A stretch of 64,000 bases of DNA from CALLPQ01 sp964392325 (GTDB lineage: Bacteria; Pseudomonadota; Alphaproteobacteria; Caulobacterales; Parvularculaceae). The stretch is from positions 124,001 through 188,000 of the forward strand of contig CAYMPJ010000003.1 in the NCBI GenBank assembly GCA_964392325.1. The letters are read 5' to 3'. The notes under the pieces were generated by a model. The model searched no databases. It had not been told where the DNA came from and saw only the letters and a program-made list of their open reading frames with translations. A program made the position numbers and the translations under genes. Each line of letters opens with the position of its first letter. The first letter of the stretch is position 1. Positions 55,806 to 64,000 of the stretch are shown here, in pieces.

Positions 55806-57269
55806 ATGGTTATATCCAAAAACTATCGACCTGCGCCTTCCTATATCAATTTATCCGATTCTATTGATGAGGGCGCGCCTTTTTATGACAAGGTAGTGCC
55901 AGCCGATTTTCCACAGGGAAAATTGCGGTTTCGCAATAATGAGTGGGCTGCTCAAGTCGGTCTTGATACTGTTTCGGATGCAAAATGGATTCTATTTTTT
56001 AAAGATTTTGAGCCTCTTCCCGATAATTTTTCAACCCCAATTGCGGTGCGATATCATGGTCACCAGTTTCGTCACTATAACCCGGATATAGGCGACGGGA
56101 GAGGGTTTTTGTACGCACAATTGCGAGATGATCAGGGGCGGCTTCTCGATCTTGGCACCAAGGGGTCCGGGCAGACGCCCTATTCGCGTTCCGGCGATGG
56201 GCGTTTGACCCTGAAGGGGGGCGTAAGAGAGGTGTTGGCAACACAAATGCTTGAAGCCCTCGGGGTCTATACCTCGAAAAGTTTTAGCCTTATCGAGACC
56301 GGCGAGTCTTTGCATCGTAATGATGAACCATCGCCAGCACGCAGCGCGGTACTGGTACGCTTATCGCATTCCCATGTCCGGTTTGGCGTGTTTCAGCGTC
56401 TGGCTTTCGAGAAAAATGCTACGGCAATCGAACAGCTGGTCGACTATTGCATTACAAATTTCTATCCACACCTTTCCGATGCCACAGGAGATGACCGGGT
56501 TTTGGGTTTGTATCAGGAAATCATCACCCAGTCCGCCCGTTTAGTGGGGCAATGGATGGCGGCGGGGTTTGTCCACGGTGTCTTGAATTCTGATAATCTG
56601 AATGTAACCGGCGAAAGTTTTGACTACGGCCCATGGCGGTTTGTACCAACCGCTGATCCGGGTTTTACGGCTGCCTATTTTGATCAAACCGGGCTATATT
56701 CCTATGGCCGTCAAGGTGAGGCGGTGGGTTGGAATTTATCGCAATTGGGCGGTGCTTTGTCGCTTTTGGTCTCTCCAGATGAGCTGACAAAATGCCTCCA
56801 GACCTATCCACGCCATTATGAGAGGTCTATGGCCGATGCTTTTTTTGCAAGGCTTGGGTTAGTGCGAGAGGATGAGAATACCGCCTCTCACGCCGGATTG
56901 GTGATGGATCTGCTTAAAGTGATGGCCCTTAAGGGCGCGCCCTTTGAACAGACGGTTTTTGATCTTTATGGCGGAAAACTCTCGGAAAAACGCATAAATT
57001 CCAGCAAATACAATGAGTTATATCAAGGCGCAGAGTTTGCGACGGTTATTGAGCGCCTATATGAACTAACACCGGCTAAAAACGCCTCAAAAGCTTTGGG
57101 CCACGCGTATTTTGCTGGTTCTAGCCCCTGCACCATGCTGATTGACGAGGTGGAAAAAATTTGGTCGCATATTGCCGATGAGGATGATTGGGCCCCATTT
57201 CAGGCTAAACTGGCGCAAATCGGGCATTTGCAGGAAGCATACGGTCATCAAGCCAGTCATTGGGCTTAA
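55806..57269 (+). CDS. selO: Protein adenylyltransferase SelO (YdiU-type)
   Basis: SelO is a pseudokinase-fold enzyme that attaches AMP to protein Ser, Thr or Tyr, affecting redox proteins. The 487 residues have the SelO segments YHGHQFRHYNP, GDGRGFLYAQL, TKGSGQTPYSRSGDGR (with the ATP-binding Lys) and HGVLNSDNLNVTG with the Asp-Asn pair, followed by DYGPW. Length is normal (E. coli 478). It is a Cys/no-Sec form. The next gene starts 93 bases later in the same direction, so co-transcription is possible. Confidence 0.9.
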   Translation: MVISKNYRPAPSYINLSDSIDEGAPFYDKVVPADFPQGKLRFRNNEWAAQVGLDTVSDAKWILFFKDFEPLPDNFSTPIAVRYHGHQFRHYNPDIGDGRGFLYAQLRDDQGRLLDLGTKGSGQTPYSRSGDGRLTLKGGVREVLATQMLEALGVYTSKSFSLIETGESLHRNDEPSPARSAVLVRLSHSHVRFGVFQRLAFEKNATAIEQLVDYCITNFYPHLSDATGDDRVLGLYQEIITQSARLVGQWMAAGFVHGVLNSDNLNVTGESFDYGPWRFVPTADPGFTAAYFDQTGLYSYGRQGEAVGWNLSQLGGALSLLVSPDELTKCLQTYPRHYERSMADAFFARLGLVREDENTASHAGLVMDLLKVMALKGAPFEQTVFDLYGGKLSEKRINSSKYNELYQGAEFATVIERLYELTPAKNASKALGHAYFAGSSPCTMLIDEVEKIWSHIADEDDWAPFQAKLAQIGHLQEAYGHQASHWA

Positions 57270-57362
57270 AGAGTACAGCACCCATTTCCAAATGCATATT
57301 TTCCCGCTACCATTAACTCTAAAATATGCCCTCGGGGTGGGCAAACAGGTAAGGGGTTTCCC

Positions 57363-58646
57363 ATGACGTCTGAAGTCGTATTGATGAACCGGAAAACGGT
57401 GGCGATGGCCTCCGATAGTGCTGTCACGATTTCCGGTCCGGGTTTTCTTAAAACCTATCAATCTGAAGATAAGCTTTTTCCCCTCGTTGAGGGCGCGCCA
57501 GTGGGCGTGATGATTTATAATAATGCCGAGATTATGTCGACGCCTTGGGAGACGGTTATCTCGTTATATCGTGAGCAAATGGGCGGGCGCACTCTCGATA
57601 CTGTTGACGCGTATGGCTCTGATTTTATGGAATTCTTGTCGGGCAATCCTGATTTGTTTCCAGCAGATCATCAAGATACTGAGTTTTTTAAAACCATTGC
57701 TGTTGTGATGACATTGGTTGCAGAGGATTTTGACGAGCAGATCGCTTATTTTCGCCGTGAGAATGAAGATAAACTGCGCGATCATATCTCGAGTATTTTT
57801 GAATTCGTTGTGCGCGAGCTTCATGCAAGCTACCAGCAATATCCTGACGGTTCGCAGCGGAGTGATCTTGCCTGTTTTCCAAAAGGGATGGATGAACAGG
57901 TGCGCAGGCGTTATTCCGGTGAAATTGATCAACTCGTCGATAGTCTGATTGGCTCCTTAAAAGCTGAACATTCTGTTCTTGCAGTCTCCGAAGAGACTAA
58001 AAGCAAATTGCGCGACATTGCCGTTTTTGCAGCAACGCGAGATGCATTTTTTGAAAATTACACCGGAATTGTTGTTGCCGGTTTTGGCGCGCGCGGTCAG
58101 TTTCCCTCGATGCGCTCCTACCTGACATCGAGTGTTGTGCTAGGTATTTTAAAGCGAAAGCAAGACCGGGGAAATGATATGAGCGCGGATGCGGGCCCAG
58201 TCGTCCAGACTTTCGCACAAGACCGAATGATCCAGACATTTATTACGGGCATGGACCCGTATTTGACGCGTTTTATGTATGGTGAAACCCTTGATCTTTC
58301 CCTTCGTGTGGTGACAGATGTAATACGACGTGTACCAAATATATCTGATGGCGAACGCCAAGCGATGTTTGAAGATTATAGCCAGAATAATCTCGGTTTT
58401 GCTATTCGGGAATTTTTTGGCACAATTGGTCAATATCAAGAAGCGGTTCATACGCGCCCCATTTATCGGGCCGTTGGTGTGTTACCGAAAAAAGAATTGG
58501 GCGAAACGGCCGCTGCGCTTATTAATCTCAATTCTTTTCAGCAAAAAGTAATGAACTCTGTTGAGACCGTTGGGGGCCCTGTTGATGTGGCTGTGATCAC
58601 TCGTAACAACGGTCTGGAAATGATGAAACAAACGCCTAATGTTTAG
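57363..58646 (+). CDS. Proteasome-type Ntn-hydrolase homologue, uncharacterised
   Basis: 427 residues. Removing the initiator Met exposes Thr as residue 1, and then Asp falls at 17 (AMASDSAV) and a Lys at 36 (QSEDKLFPL), matching the Thr1-Asp17-Lys33 set of proteasome beta subunits and HslV with a three-residue shift. VGVMIYNNAEIM and VVAGFGARGQFPSM fit the later strands, including the GxG segment. Residues 100-225 form a mostly helical insert not found in HslV. I recall related hypothetical proteins in bacteria but no studied function. GGGG-rich upstream sequence provides the ribosome site. It is followed closely by the small gene at 58673 with a GGAGG site. Confidence 0.75.
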   Translation: MTSEVVLMNRKTVAMASDSAVTISGPGFLKTYQSEDKLFPLVEGAPVGVMIYNNAEIMSTPWETVISLYREQMGGRTLDTVDAYGSDFMEFLSGNPDLFPADHQDTEFFKTIAVVMTLVAEDFDEQIAYFRRENEDKLRDHISSIFEFVVRELHASYQQYPDGSQRSDLACFPKGMDEQVRRRYSGEIDQLVDSLIGSLKAEHSVLAVSEETKSKLRDIAVFAATRDAFFENYTGIVVAGFGARGQFPSMRSYLTSSVVLGILKRKQDRGNDMSADAGPVVQTFAQDRMIQTFITGMDPYLTRFMYGETLDLSLRVVTDVIRRVPNISDGERQAMFEDYSQNNLGFAIREFFGTIGQYQEAVHTRPIYRAVGVLPKKELGETAAALINLNSFQQKVMNSVETVGGPVDVAVITRNNGLEMMKQTPNV

Positions 58647-58672
58647 GCGACGGGTTGACTGGAGGTTTGACA

Positions 58673-59170
58673 ATGTCTGATCGTTTAAAGCAAATATGGT
58701 CCGGTTTCGAAAATGAAACCACCCGTAATCTGACGGGCTCGGGCATTGATAATATTCATGTGCCCCATCGCCGGGAATGGCGTGCGCGTGATGATAATTT
58801 TTTACCTGAAGGTTTTGAAGCGCCCGCTGAACGTGCTTTTGCTGCGTTAAACTGGAAGCTTACTGCTGAGCATGAAAAGCATACCCGCAAGAAACGCAAG
58901 GGTAAAAGTGTTGATGCGTTCATGTATGCAGGCGATGATCAAGAACATCTTCCCGAAACTCGCCGTTACGCGCCGGGTTATCCGGGTGCCAGGCTTGGTG
59001 GGGGCGAAGGAGGCGTTGATGATCAACAGCAATCCATGGCTGCTGCTCTAAGAGCAACTGATTTTCGGGTTTTGCGCCGGGAAATAAATTATATGGCAGG
59101 TGAGGCGAGCTCTACCGAGCGTGCTTTAAAAAATCGCCCGCGCAAAAAGAAATTTTTGGGAATTTTTTAA
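58673..59170 (+). CDS. Small unknown protein linked to the Ntn-hydrolase
   Basis: 165 residues, 26 bases after the Ntn-hydrolase stop, with GGAGG six bases before the ATG: clearly the same operon. No known domain. It is polar, with a basic stretch (HTRKKRKGKSV), a Gly-rich loop (ARLGGGEGGVDDQQQ) and a basic/hydrophobic C-terminus KNRPRKKKFLGIF. A short hydrophobic C-terminal tail is how some regulators dock into proteasome-like rings, but this is only inference. It has no membrane segment or signal peptide. Confidence 0.75.
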   Translation: MSDRLKQIWSGFENETTRNLTGSGIDNIHVPHRREWRARDDNFLPEGFEAPAERAFAALNWKLTAEHEKHTRKKRKGKSVDAFMYAGDDQEHLPETRRYAPGYPGARLGGGEGGVDDQQQSMAAALRATDFRVLRREINYMAGEASSTERALKNRPRKKKFLGIF

Positions 59171-59208
59171 GCGTAAATTTTAATAACGTTAGCTATCCGT
59201 ACAAAGAT

Positions 59209-59886
59209 TTATGGCTTGGCAAACAAATCGCGCGGCATCATTTCTGTAATGAGCATGACCGGTTTGTCTACAAAATATACGCGGTAAACCCGTGCTAAAA
59301 ATGACAAATCTTTTCTATCGGCAAACAAATGTTGATATTGCGCCCCGTCCTCAAAATAAAACCCTAAAAGTTGGCGATAAATTGACAGCCGATAGTCTAC
59401 GAATAATCGGCCCAGACCGGCAGGGGAGGTCTTCAGGTCTTGTTGTAATTCAACAGGTAGGCTCTCAATATCAATATGAGAGCGGGCAAAAACATATGGT
59501 TTTTTAGATTGAGCGCCCCGAAGTAGCACCATGCGGTCCCAAACGTCTCGCTTGCTCGATGTCTCCAAAAAACTGGCGGTATTCTTGCCAAGCGGAAATT
59601 TGGCAAAGTGCAGTATATCGACTTCAATGGTTTCGCGAAAGAAAGCCTCTAATTGGAATGTGAATGTGCCATCGCACGCCAGCATAATGCGTTCAATATC
59701 ACTTAGATCATTTCGAGAGATATGTGCGCCGATAATGGGCTCAAGAGAGGACGGTAAATCTTTTTGGAGGGCTTTTAGCTTTCCCTTGTGAGAAATTTCT
59801 TGATCATTCATTAAACAGAGACTTTTTGCTAACCGATCTATCGGGATTTCATATAGAGTGTTGTCAGTAGAAGGGCAAATTTTCAA
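59209..59886 (-). CDS. Chorismate-lyase-like (DUF98/UbiC-type) protein
   Basis: 225 residues from a TTG at 59886 (an ATG at 59811 would give 200; both have poor ribosome sites, so the start is uncertain). The segment ACDGTFTFQLEAFF, then VWDRMVLLRGAQ, ARSHIDIESLP and the C-terminal ITEMMPRDLF follow the pattern of chorismate lyase-like proteins. UbiC makes 4-hydroxybenzoate for ubiquinone, but many members of this broader group are not proven lyases. It converges with the Ntn-hydrolase pair. Confidence 0.65.
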   Translation of the reverse strand: MKICPSTDNTLYEIPIDRLAKSLCLMNDQEISHKGKLKALQKDLPSSLEPIIGAHISRNDLSDIERIMLACDGTFTFQLEAFFRETIEVDILHFAKFPLGKNTASFLETSSKRDVWDRMVLLRGAQSKKPYVFARSHIDIESLPVELQQDLKTSPAGLGRLFVDYRLSIYRQLLGFYFEDGAQYQHLFADRKDLSFLARVYRVYFVDKPVMLITEMMPRDLFAKP

Positions 59887-59995
59887 TATCGCCCAGATGT
59901 GATTCAGATTTATTTCTCTTTTTGTGGGAAAGCCAGTAGTTTTCTGGAAATTCTTTTTATGACCCTTTTATTTTAAGCTGGTTGGACGTTTCATT

Positions 59996-61462
59996 ATGAT
60001 ATCGCGAAATTTTCTCCTCGGTGTATCCGTTATTGGTCTATTTTTATTTTCCGTTTTCGCTTTATTTAACTCTGATGCCCAATCTGGTTATGAGAGTCAG
60101 CCCGGGCAGGGTGCGGGTAGTGCGGACAATAATTCGATTGCGGTTGATGAAAACGGGTTTAGCGAAGCAGATAAGACGGCTGCGCCATTTATCACTTTGT
60201 TGCGCGGGTTTAATGAAGACGCTTTCGAAACGATTTCAAATAGCTGGCGGCCTGGCTATGTTGCGCCATTGATTGAAGTCATGAGTTTTTCTGGAAACAG
60301 TAAAACCCAGCGCGCGGCCTTAAGCCTTTTGAAAGAAAAAACTGGCCAGGATTTTGGCTATGATGCGAGCGAGTGGTATTTTTGGCTCTGGAACCAACCG
60401 GTTAATGATATTCCGGGTTATGCTGGATTTAAGGCTGAGCTTTATCGCGGGATTGACCCAATTTTTGAAGGCTATTTTAAAGGCCGTGCCAATACGGCGC
60501 GTATCCGTCTTGATGAAATTAGATGGGGCGGTGTTCTGCAAGATGGTATTCCGCCACTGCGCAATCCGGAAATGATTTCTCCCAAGAAAGCTAAATATCT
60601 CGACGATGATAATATTGTTTTTGGTATTGAGGTAAATGGCGATGCGCGCGCTTATCCAAAGCGTGTACTGGCGTGGCATGAAATGTTTACGGATAGCGTT
60701 GGGGGTGTTGATGTTGCGGGTGTTTATTGCACCCTTTGCGGCACGGTGATTTTATACAAAACCAACACTAAGGGTGTGGCGCATCGACTTGGAACGAGTG
60801 GGTTTCTCTATCGTTCCAACAAATTGATGTATGATCAGGAAACACAATCTCTATGGAACACAATTACCGGCGAACCCGTTGTCGGGCCTTTAGTGGATCA
60901 AGGTATTGCCCTTGAGCATATGAGTGTTGTGACAACAAGTTGGGGTGAATGGAAGCGCCGTCACCCAAAAACAAAAGTATTATCCAAACGCACAGGCCAT
61001 CGTCGCAATTATGGTGAAGGGGTTGCCTATCAGGACTATTTTTCCACCGATCGCTTGATGTTTAATACTCCCTTCCGTGATGATCGGTTGAAAAACAAAC
61101 AAGAAGTATTGGCTCTGCGCTTTCCCGGTGCCCCTACCCAGCAGCTGGCGATTGATACAGATTTTCTAAATCAAAACCCTCTCTATAGTGATCAAATTGG
61201 CCCTCAAAAAATATTGGTGCTCACTGATACAAGTGGTGCAAATCGTGTTTATGATCCTGAAAAAATCAGCTTCGTTGCCTATGATCGAGACAGTGCCGTT
61301 ACCGATAGTACGGGAAAAATATGGCAGCTTACGGAATCAGCCTTAACGAGCAAGACGGGTGAGCGCCTAGAACGGCTTCCCTATCACCGCGCGTTCTGGT
61401 TTGGGTGGCGCGCTGCCTTTCCTGAAACCCGTCTGATCTCGGAAGCCACTAATCCAGAATGA
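59996..61462 (+). CDS. DUF3179-domain protein with signal anchor
   Basis: 488 residues. N-terminal hydrophobic helix (about 6-24) as signal or anchor, then the DUF3179 region with NGDARAYPKRVLAWHE, YCTLCGTVILYK and GTSGFLYRSNKLMYD. The CTLCG pair of cysteines suggests a metal or redox role. The family has no established function. ATG at 59996 fits the signal sequence; the gene is monocistronic. Confidence 0.85.
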   Translation: MISRNFLLGVSVIGLFLFSVFALFNSDAQSGYESQPGQGAGSADNNSIAVDENGFSEADKTAAPFITLLRGFNEDAFETISNSWRPGYVAPLIEVMSFSGNSKTQRAALSLLKEKTGQDFGYDASEWYFWLWNQPVNDIPGYAGFKAELYRGIDPIFEGYFKGRANTARIRLDEIRWGGVLQDGIPPLRNPEMISPKKAKYLDDDNIVFGIEVNGDARAYPKRVLAWHEMFTDSVGGVDVAGVYCTLCGTVILYKTNTKGVAHRLGTSGFLYRSNKLMYDQETQSLWNTITGEPVVGPLVDQGIALEHMSVVTTSWGEWKRRHPKTKVLSKRTGHRRNYGEGVAYQDYFSTDRLMFNTPFRDDRLKNKQEVLALRFPGAPTQQLAIDTDFLNQNPLYSDQIGPQKILVLTDTSGANRVYDPEKISFVAYDRDSAVTDSTGKIWQLTESALTSKTGERLERLPYHRAFWFGWRAAFPETRLISEATNPE

Positions 61463-61806
61463 TAAATATTGCTATTTTGGGCATTGTTCAGGATAGGGTC
61501 TGTGACGAGTGACTGGTTATTATCCGGTGACTGAGAGTTTGCGCTGGGGAAAACTCTATTCTCAAATCCCTACTATTAACCATGTGAAATTTCGTGATAT
61601 CACCCTGTTTTTGAGTTGATTGCTGGAAAATATTTGTCTTTTTCTTATGCATTTCAATGGTTTATGTGATTATTGTGTTTCAACCCATTTGTGATTTGGA
61701 TTCTGGTGAATTCGTTCCTATATTAGGTAAGTAGTATTTTTTTACAGCGCTTTTCTCCCCGAGAATCGCGAATTTATAATCGCAACTAAAGATAGGACAG
61801 GCCATT
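61463..61806. other. 344-base intergenic region before folE
   Basis: No gene or RNA is recognised. A TATAAT hexamer lies at 61775-61780, about 27 bases before the folE start, and could be a -10 element, though the -35 region (TTTTCT) is a poor match. AGGACAG precedes the ATG. Confidence 0.4.
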
Positions 61807-62436
61807 ATGACTGCCATTGCCTACGATGTACACACGTGTGCAGATGATACACAAACTACCTCTGTTTCAAGTTCCCCAAGCCGTGCTGAAGCTGAAGCGG
61901 CTGTGCGTACACTTATTGAGTGGGCCGGAGACGATCCAACCAGAGAAGGGCTGATTGATACGCCAAAGCGCGTCACCAAAGCTTTTCAGGAATGGTTTTC
62001 CGGTTACGATATTGATCCCGAAGCGTTGCTTGCGCGCACCTTTGAAGAGGTTGAGGGATATGATGATATTGTCTTGTTAAAGAATATTCGTCTGGAGAGT
62101 TATTGTGAACACCATATGGCGCCAATTATCGGTACTGCCCATATCGGTTATCTGCCGACTGATAAAGTTGTCGGTATCTCGAAGCTGGCTCGTTTGATTG
62201 ATGCATATGCAAAGCGCTTACAAGTGCAAGAAAAACTGACGGCGCAAATTGCTGATACATTGATGCAGGTATTACAGCCGCGCGGTGTTGCCGTGATGAT
62301 TGAAGCCGAGCACCAATGCATGTCCACCAGAGGTGTGCATAAGCATGGCGTTGATACTGTGACAACCCGCTTTACCGGTGTCTTTCAAGAAGATTCCAAA
62401 ATGGAAGAGCGGTTTATGCGGCTGATTAAAACCTAA
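61807..62436 (+). CDS. folE: GTP cyclohydrolase I
   Basis: First enzyme of tetrahydrofolate synthesis, GTP to dihydroneopterin triphosphate. 209 residues with the zinc-binding CEHHMAPIIGTAHIGY, the SKLARLIDAYAKRLQVQE helix and EAEHQCMSTRGV. A 25-residue low-complexity N-terminus is extra. No hisI or can gene follows, unlike some alphaproteobacteria. Confidence 0.96.
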   Translation: MTAIAYDVHTCADDTQTTSVSSSPSRAEAEAAVRTLIEWAGDDPTREGLIDTPKRVTKAFQEWFSGYDIDPEALLARTFEEVEGYDDIVLLKNIRLESYCEHHMAPIIGTAHIGYLPTDKVVGISKLARLIDAYAKRLQVQEKLTAQIADTLMQVLQPRGVAVMIEAEHQCMSTRGVHKHGVDTVTTRFTGVFQEDSKMEERFMRLIKT

Positions 62437-62470
62437 AATCTGCCTGTTTCAGGTTACCAGTTTAAAAGTA

Positions 62471-62531
62471 CAGCAAAATTTATCGGCTTAAAGGCGGGGT
62501 TAATGCCCTGGCTAGGTCGATAAATTTGCTG
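62471..62531. repeat. Large imperfect inverted repeat past folE
   Basis: CAGCAAAATTTATCG (62471-62485) and CGATAAATTTGCTG (62518-62531) pair over 14 bases with one bulged A, around a 32-base GC-rich loop (GGCGGGG, GCCCTGGC). It lies 35 bases after the folE stop. No T-run follows, so a terminator is not clear; a structured RNA end or a small mobile remnant is possible. Confidence 0.6.
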
Positions 62532-62644
62532 GTCTAAGGGTATGTGAAATATCCTTTCAGCGCCTATAGCACGGCTATATCTGCCCCAACGCGGTCAATT
62601 GATTTTACCTCGCGCTGATAAATATCAATCGTCAAAAGCTCATT

Positions 62645-63583
62645 TCAGGAACCGCTTGAGTCTTCTTGTATTTCATCGACGCCAAAAATATCGATATTGT
62701 TTTCATCATCGTAACTATTGGCCCGCGCTCTAAGGGTTTGAGCCTCGATTGTGTAATCCATCTTTGAATAGGATATGGAAGAAACAGAATCCAATTTAGA
62801 ACTGGTTTCATCTACTGACTTCGTCTTCAAATGTGCAATGAGCTTTGCATCACTATTTTCAAAAAGACTTTTTTTGTACCAATCGAAAATAACGGGCAGT
62901 GTTAATTTTCTACGTCTAACCCGTAATGTGCCCGGTGAATCCAGATATTTAAGCGCAACCAGATGGAGATCGTTTGCCAATGTTTCAGCGCGGAATGCTT
63001 TTTGTGAAATAGGAGGACCGCCAAGAACCCCCTGATATAAACCATAGATAACATCGGGGGATTGCCAAAGTCGCAAGATAATATTGCGTTCAATATCGTC
63101 GATGGATAAAGGCACGCCCTGCACCGTGATGCGCTTTTCTGTCCACATCGGACCGGGGCTGGATAAGTCACCACGCTGTTTTTTTAAACTCCGAAACCGC
63201 TTTTGACTGGCAATTGCCTTGACGACCAACATGTTGTGCATGTTTAGCCAGTAGGCAAGTTGTTCATTGCTCGATAGCGACGTCACGGTAATTTTCGAAA
63301 GAACATTAATATAGGCATCTAAAAATTCAATACCTTCAGGTTTCATCGCACGATATCGAAGATCAACCCGGTCTTTGCTCTCTATAGACAGGAGCGACAT
63401 GAACTCATCATAACGTTCATAGGGGACTTGTAATTTATTTGTCTCGTCTGAGGCTGCAAAAATATTGAATTGATTTTGCGCGTTTGCATAAAAAAGTGAA
63501 GGAAGAGTGGTGAGTACTAAAACCAAAAATGCCTTCATCATATAAGCGAGGCTTGTAGTTATAATGCTGCTACGAATTACCAT
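62645..63583 (-). CDS. DUF547-family exported protein lacking the cysteine motif
   Basis: About 312 residues. The N-terminal signal sequence (MMKAFLVLVLTTLPSLFYANA) is preceded by about 15 residues; the ATG at 63583 has AGGA 7 bases upstream, while the ATG at 63604 is also possible. The body matches DUF547 (EQLAYWLNMHNMLVVKAI, then LSIDDIERNI and FDWYKKSLF). The segment that carries NCAS..CP in family members is here YGLYQGVLGGPPIS, so both cysteines are missing. The C-terminus is acidic. It is about 60 kb from its better conserved relative at 2.8 kb. Confidence 0.8.
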   Translation of the reverse strand: MVIRSSIITTSLAYMMKAFLVLVLTTLPSLFYANAQNQFNIFAASDETNKLQVPYERYDEFMSLLSIESKDRVDLRYRAMKPEGIEFLDAYINVLSKITVTSLSSNEQLAYWLNMHNMLVVKAIASQKRFRSLKKQRGDLSSPGPMWTEKRITVQGVPLSIDDIERNIILRLWQSPDVIYGLYQGVLGGPPISQKAFRAETLANDLHLVALKYLDSPGTLRVRRRKLTLPVIFDWYKKSLFENSDAKLIAHLKTKSVDETSSKLDSVSSISYSKMDYTIEAQTLRARANSYDDENNIDIFGVDEIQEDSSGS

Positions 63584-63903
63584 TTTGTTTTTCCTGCGGG
63601 TCATTTTTACCTATCATATGATAGTTTGAAAATCCTGATGATAAAACCTCAAATATGGGCCGTGATTGATTATCATTGAGATCAATAAATTTAAAAGGGA
63701 CAGTTGAAAATTGTCGAGTATAAAATGAGTGAATATAAAGTCACATTTTCGTGTTTTTAAAAAGAGACGCGCCTAAGAAAAGCGCTGACATTGCGCCCCC
63801 AGAGAGTTTTATCCCATCCGCAATCTCTGGCGACTTCTATTGAAGTGAGCATTTCAAACAAAAAAGCCCACAATGGGTACACCTACATGAAAAATGTTGT
63901 TTT

Positions 63904-64000
63904 CTACGTTGATGTTTTGTCATAGTCGATAAAGCCGCCGGATTGGCGAGCCCATAGGCTTGCATATAGCCCGCCTTGGGTGATCAACTCGTCATGGCGT
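63904..64000 (-). CDS. ABC exporter (ATPase/permease fusion), C-terminal end only
   Basis: The last 32 codons on the minus strand read RHDELITQGGLYASLWARQ, then a SGGFID ending. A DEL..GGLYA.LW..Q sequence is the typical final helix of MsbA-like half-transporters. The ATP-binding motifs lie outside the window, so neither substrate nor subfamily can be stated. Confidence 0.75.
   Translation of the reverse strand, partial: RHDELITQGGLYASLWARQSGGFIDYDKTST

Overview
This window looks like a chromosomal, mostly housekeeping segment of an alphaproteobacterium of moderate GC. The evidence is gene content and order: fliQ-fliR-flhB followed directly by a CckA-type hybrid kinase, a small SRP RNA just upstream of dnaX-ybaB-recR, def-fmt-(lepB)-truA, an acyl-CoA/ETF-free but TonB-receptor-rich envelope repertoire, a CC0125/CC1285-type lipoprotein, and an NfeD/slipin operon. 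The flagellar-cckA linkage recalls the Caulobacter/Hyphomonadaceae side of the class; that placement is inference. I see no tRNA, rRNA, CRISPR array, insertion sequence, integrase or prophage gene.

Layout. 1-5.5 kb: start of an Nfu iron-sulfur scaffold gene (cut by the window), divergent malic enzyme, a DUF547 protein, an SDR and a YceI lipoprotein. 5.7-8.1 kb: a large RTX repeat protein with a recent internal 546-bp duplication. 8.4-11.4 kb: a dicarboxylate/glutamate symporter, an unknown lipoprotein and a GyrI-like protein. 11.7-15.2 kb: ffh, a cupin, rpsP and fabH. 15.2-16.9 kb: a TetR regulator divergent from a DM13 lipoprotein and a four-helix SPW-like membrane protein, with two matching palindromes between them. 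17-22 kb: flagellar export gate and cckA. 22-30 kb: dnaQ, pheA, nudC, a crotonase, SRP RNA, dnaX, ybaB, recR and a Rieske oxygenase. 30-32.6 kb: a large unrecognised membrane coiled-coil protein. 32.8-37.7 kb: def, fmt, lepB, truA, a methyltransferase and gloB. 37.8-47.5 kb: an M28 peptidase, a PhoD-like phosphatase, a PduO adenosyltransferase, a kinase-like membrane protein lacking the phospho-acceptor His, a POT transporter, HIT and GST proteins and an RluA-type synthase. 47.7-55.5 kb: a TonB receptor, slipin/NfeD operon, two tandem YHS proteins and a glycine-rich lipoprotein. 55.8-63.6 kb: selO, a proteasome-type Ntn-hydrolase with a small partner gene, a chorismate-lyase-like protein, a DUF3179 protein, folE and a second, motif-depleted DUF547 protein. 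The last 97 bases hold the end of an ABC exporter gene.

How they work together: the SRP protein and its RNA (ffh at 11.7 kb, ffs at 25.7 kb) plus signal peptidase I form the protein-export core; dnaQ, dnaX, ybaB and recR form a replication/repair group; def and fmt handle formyl-methionine; FliQ/FliR/FlhB build the flagellar export gate. The least understood and most interesting unit is the Ntn-hydrolase pair at 57.4-59.2 kb, followed by the pseudo-kinase at 41.2-43.1 kb, the coiled-coil protein at 30.0-32.6 kb and the TetR/DM13/SPW module.
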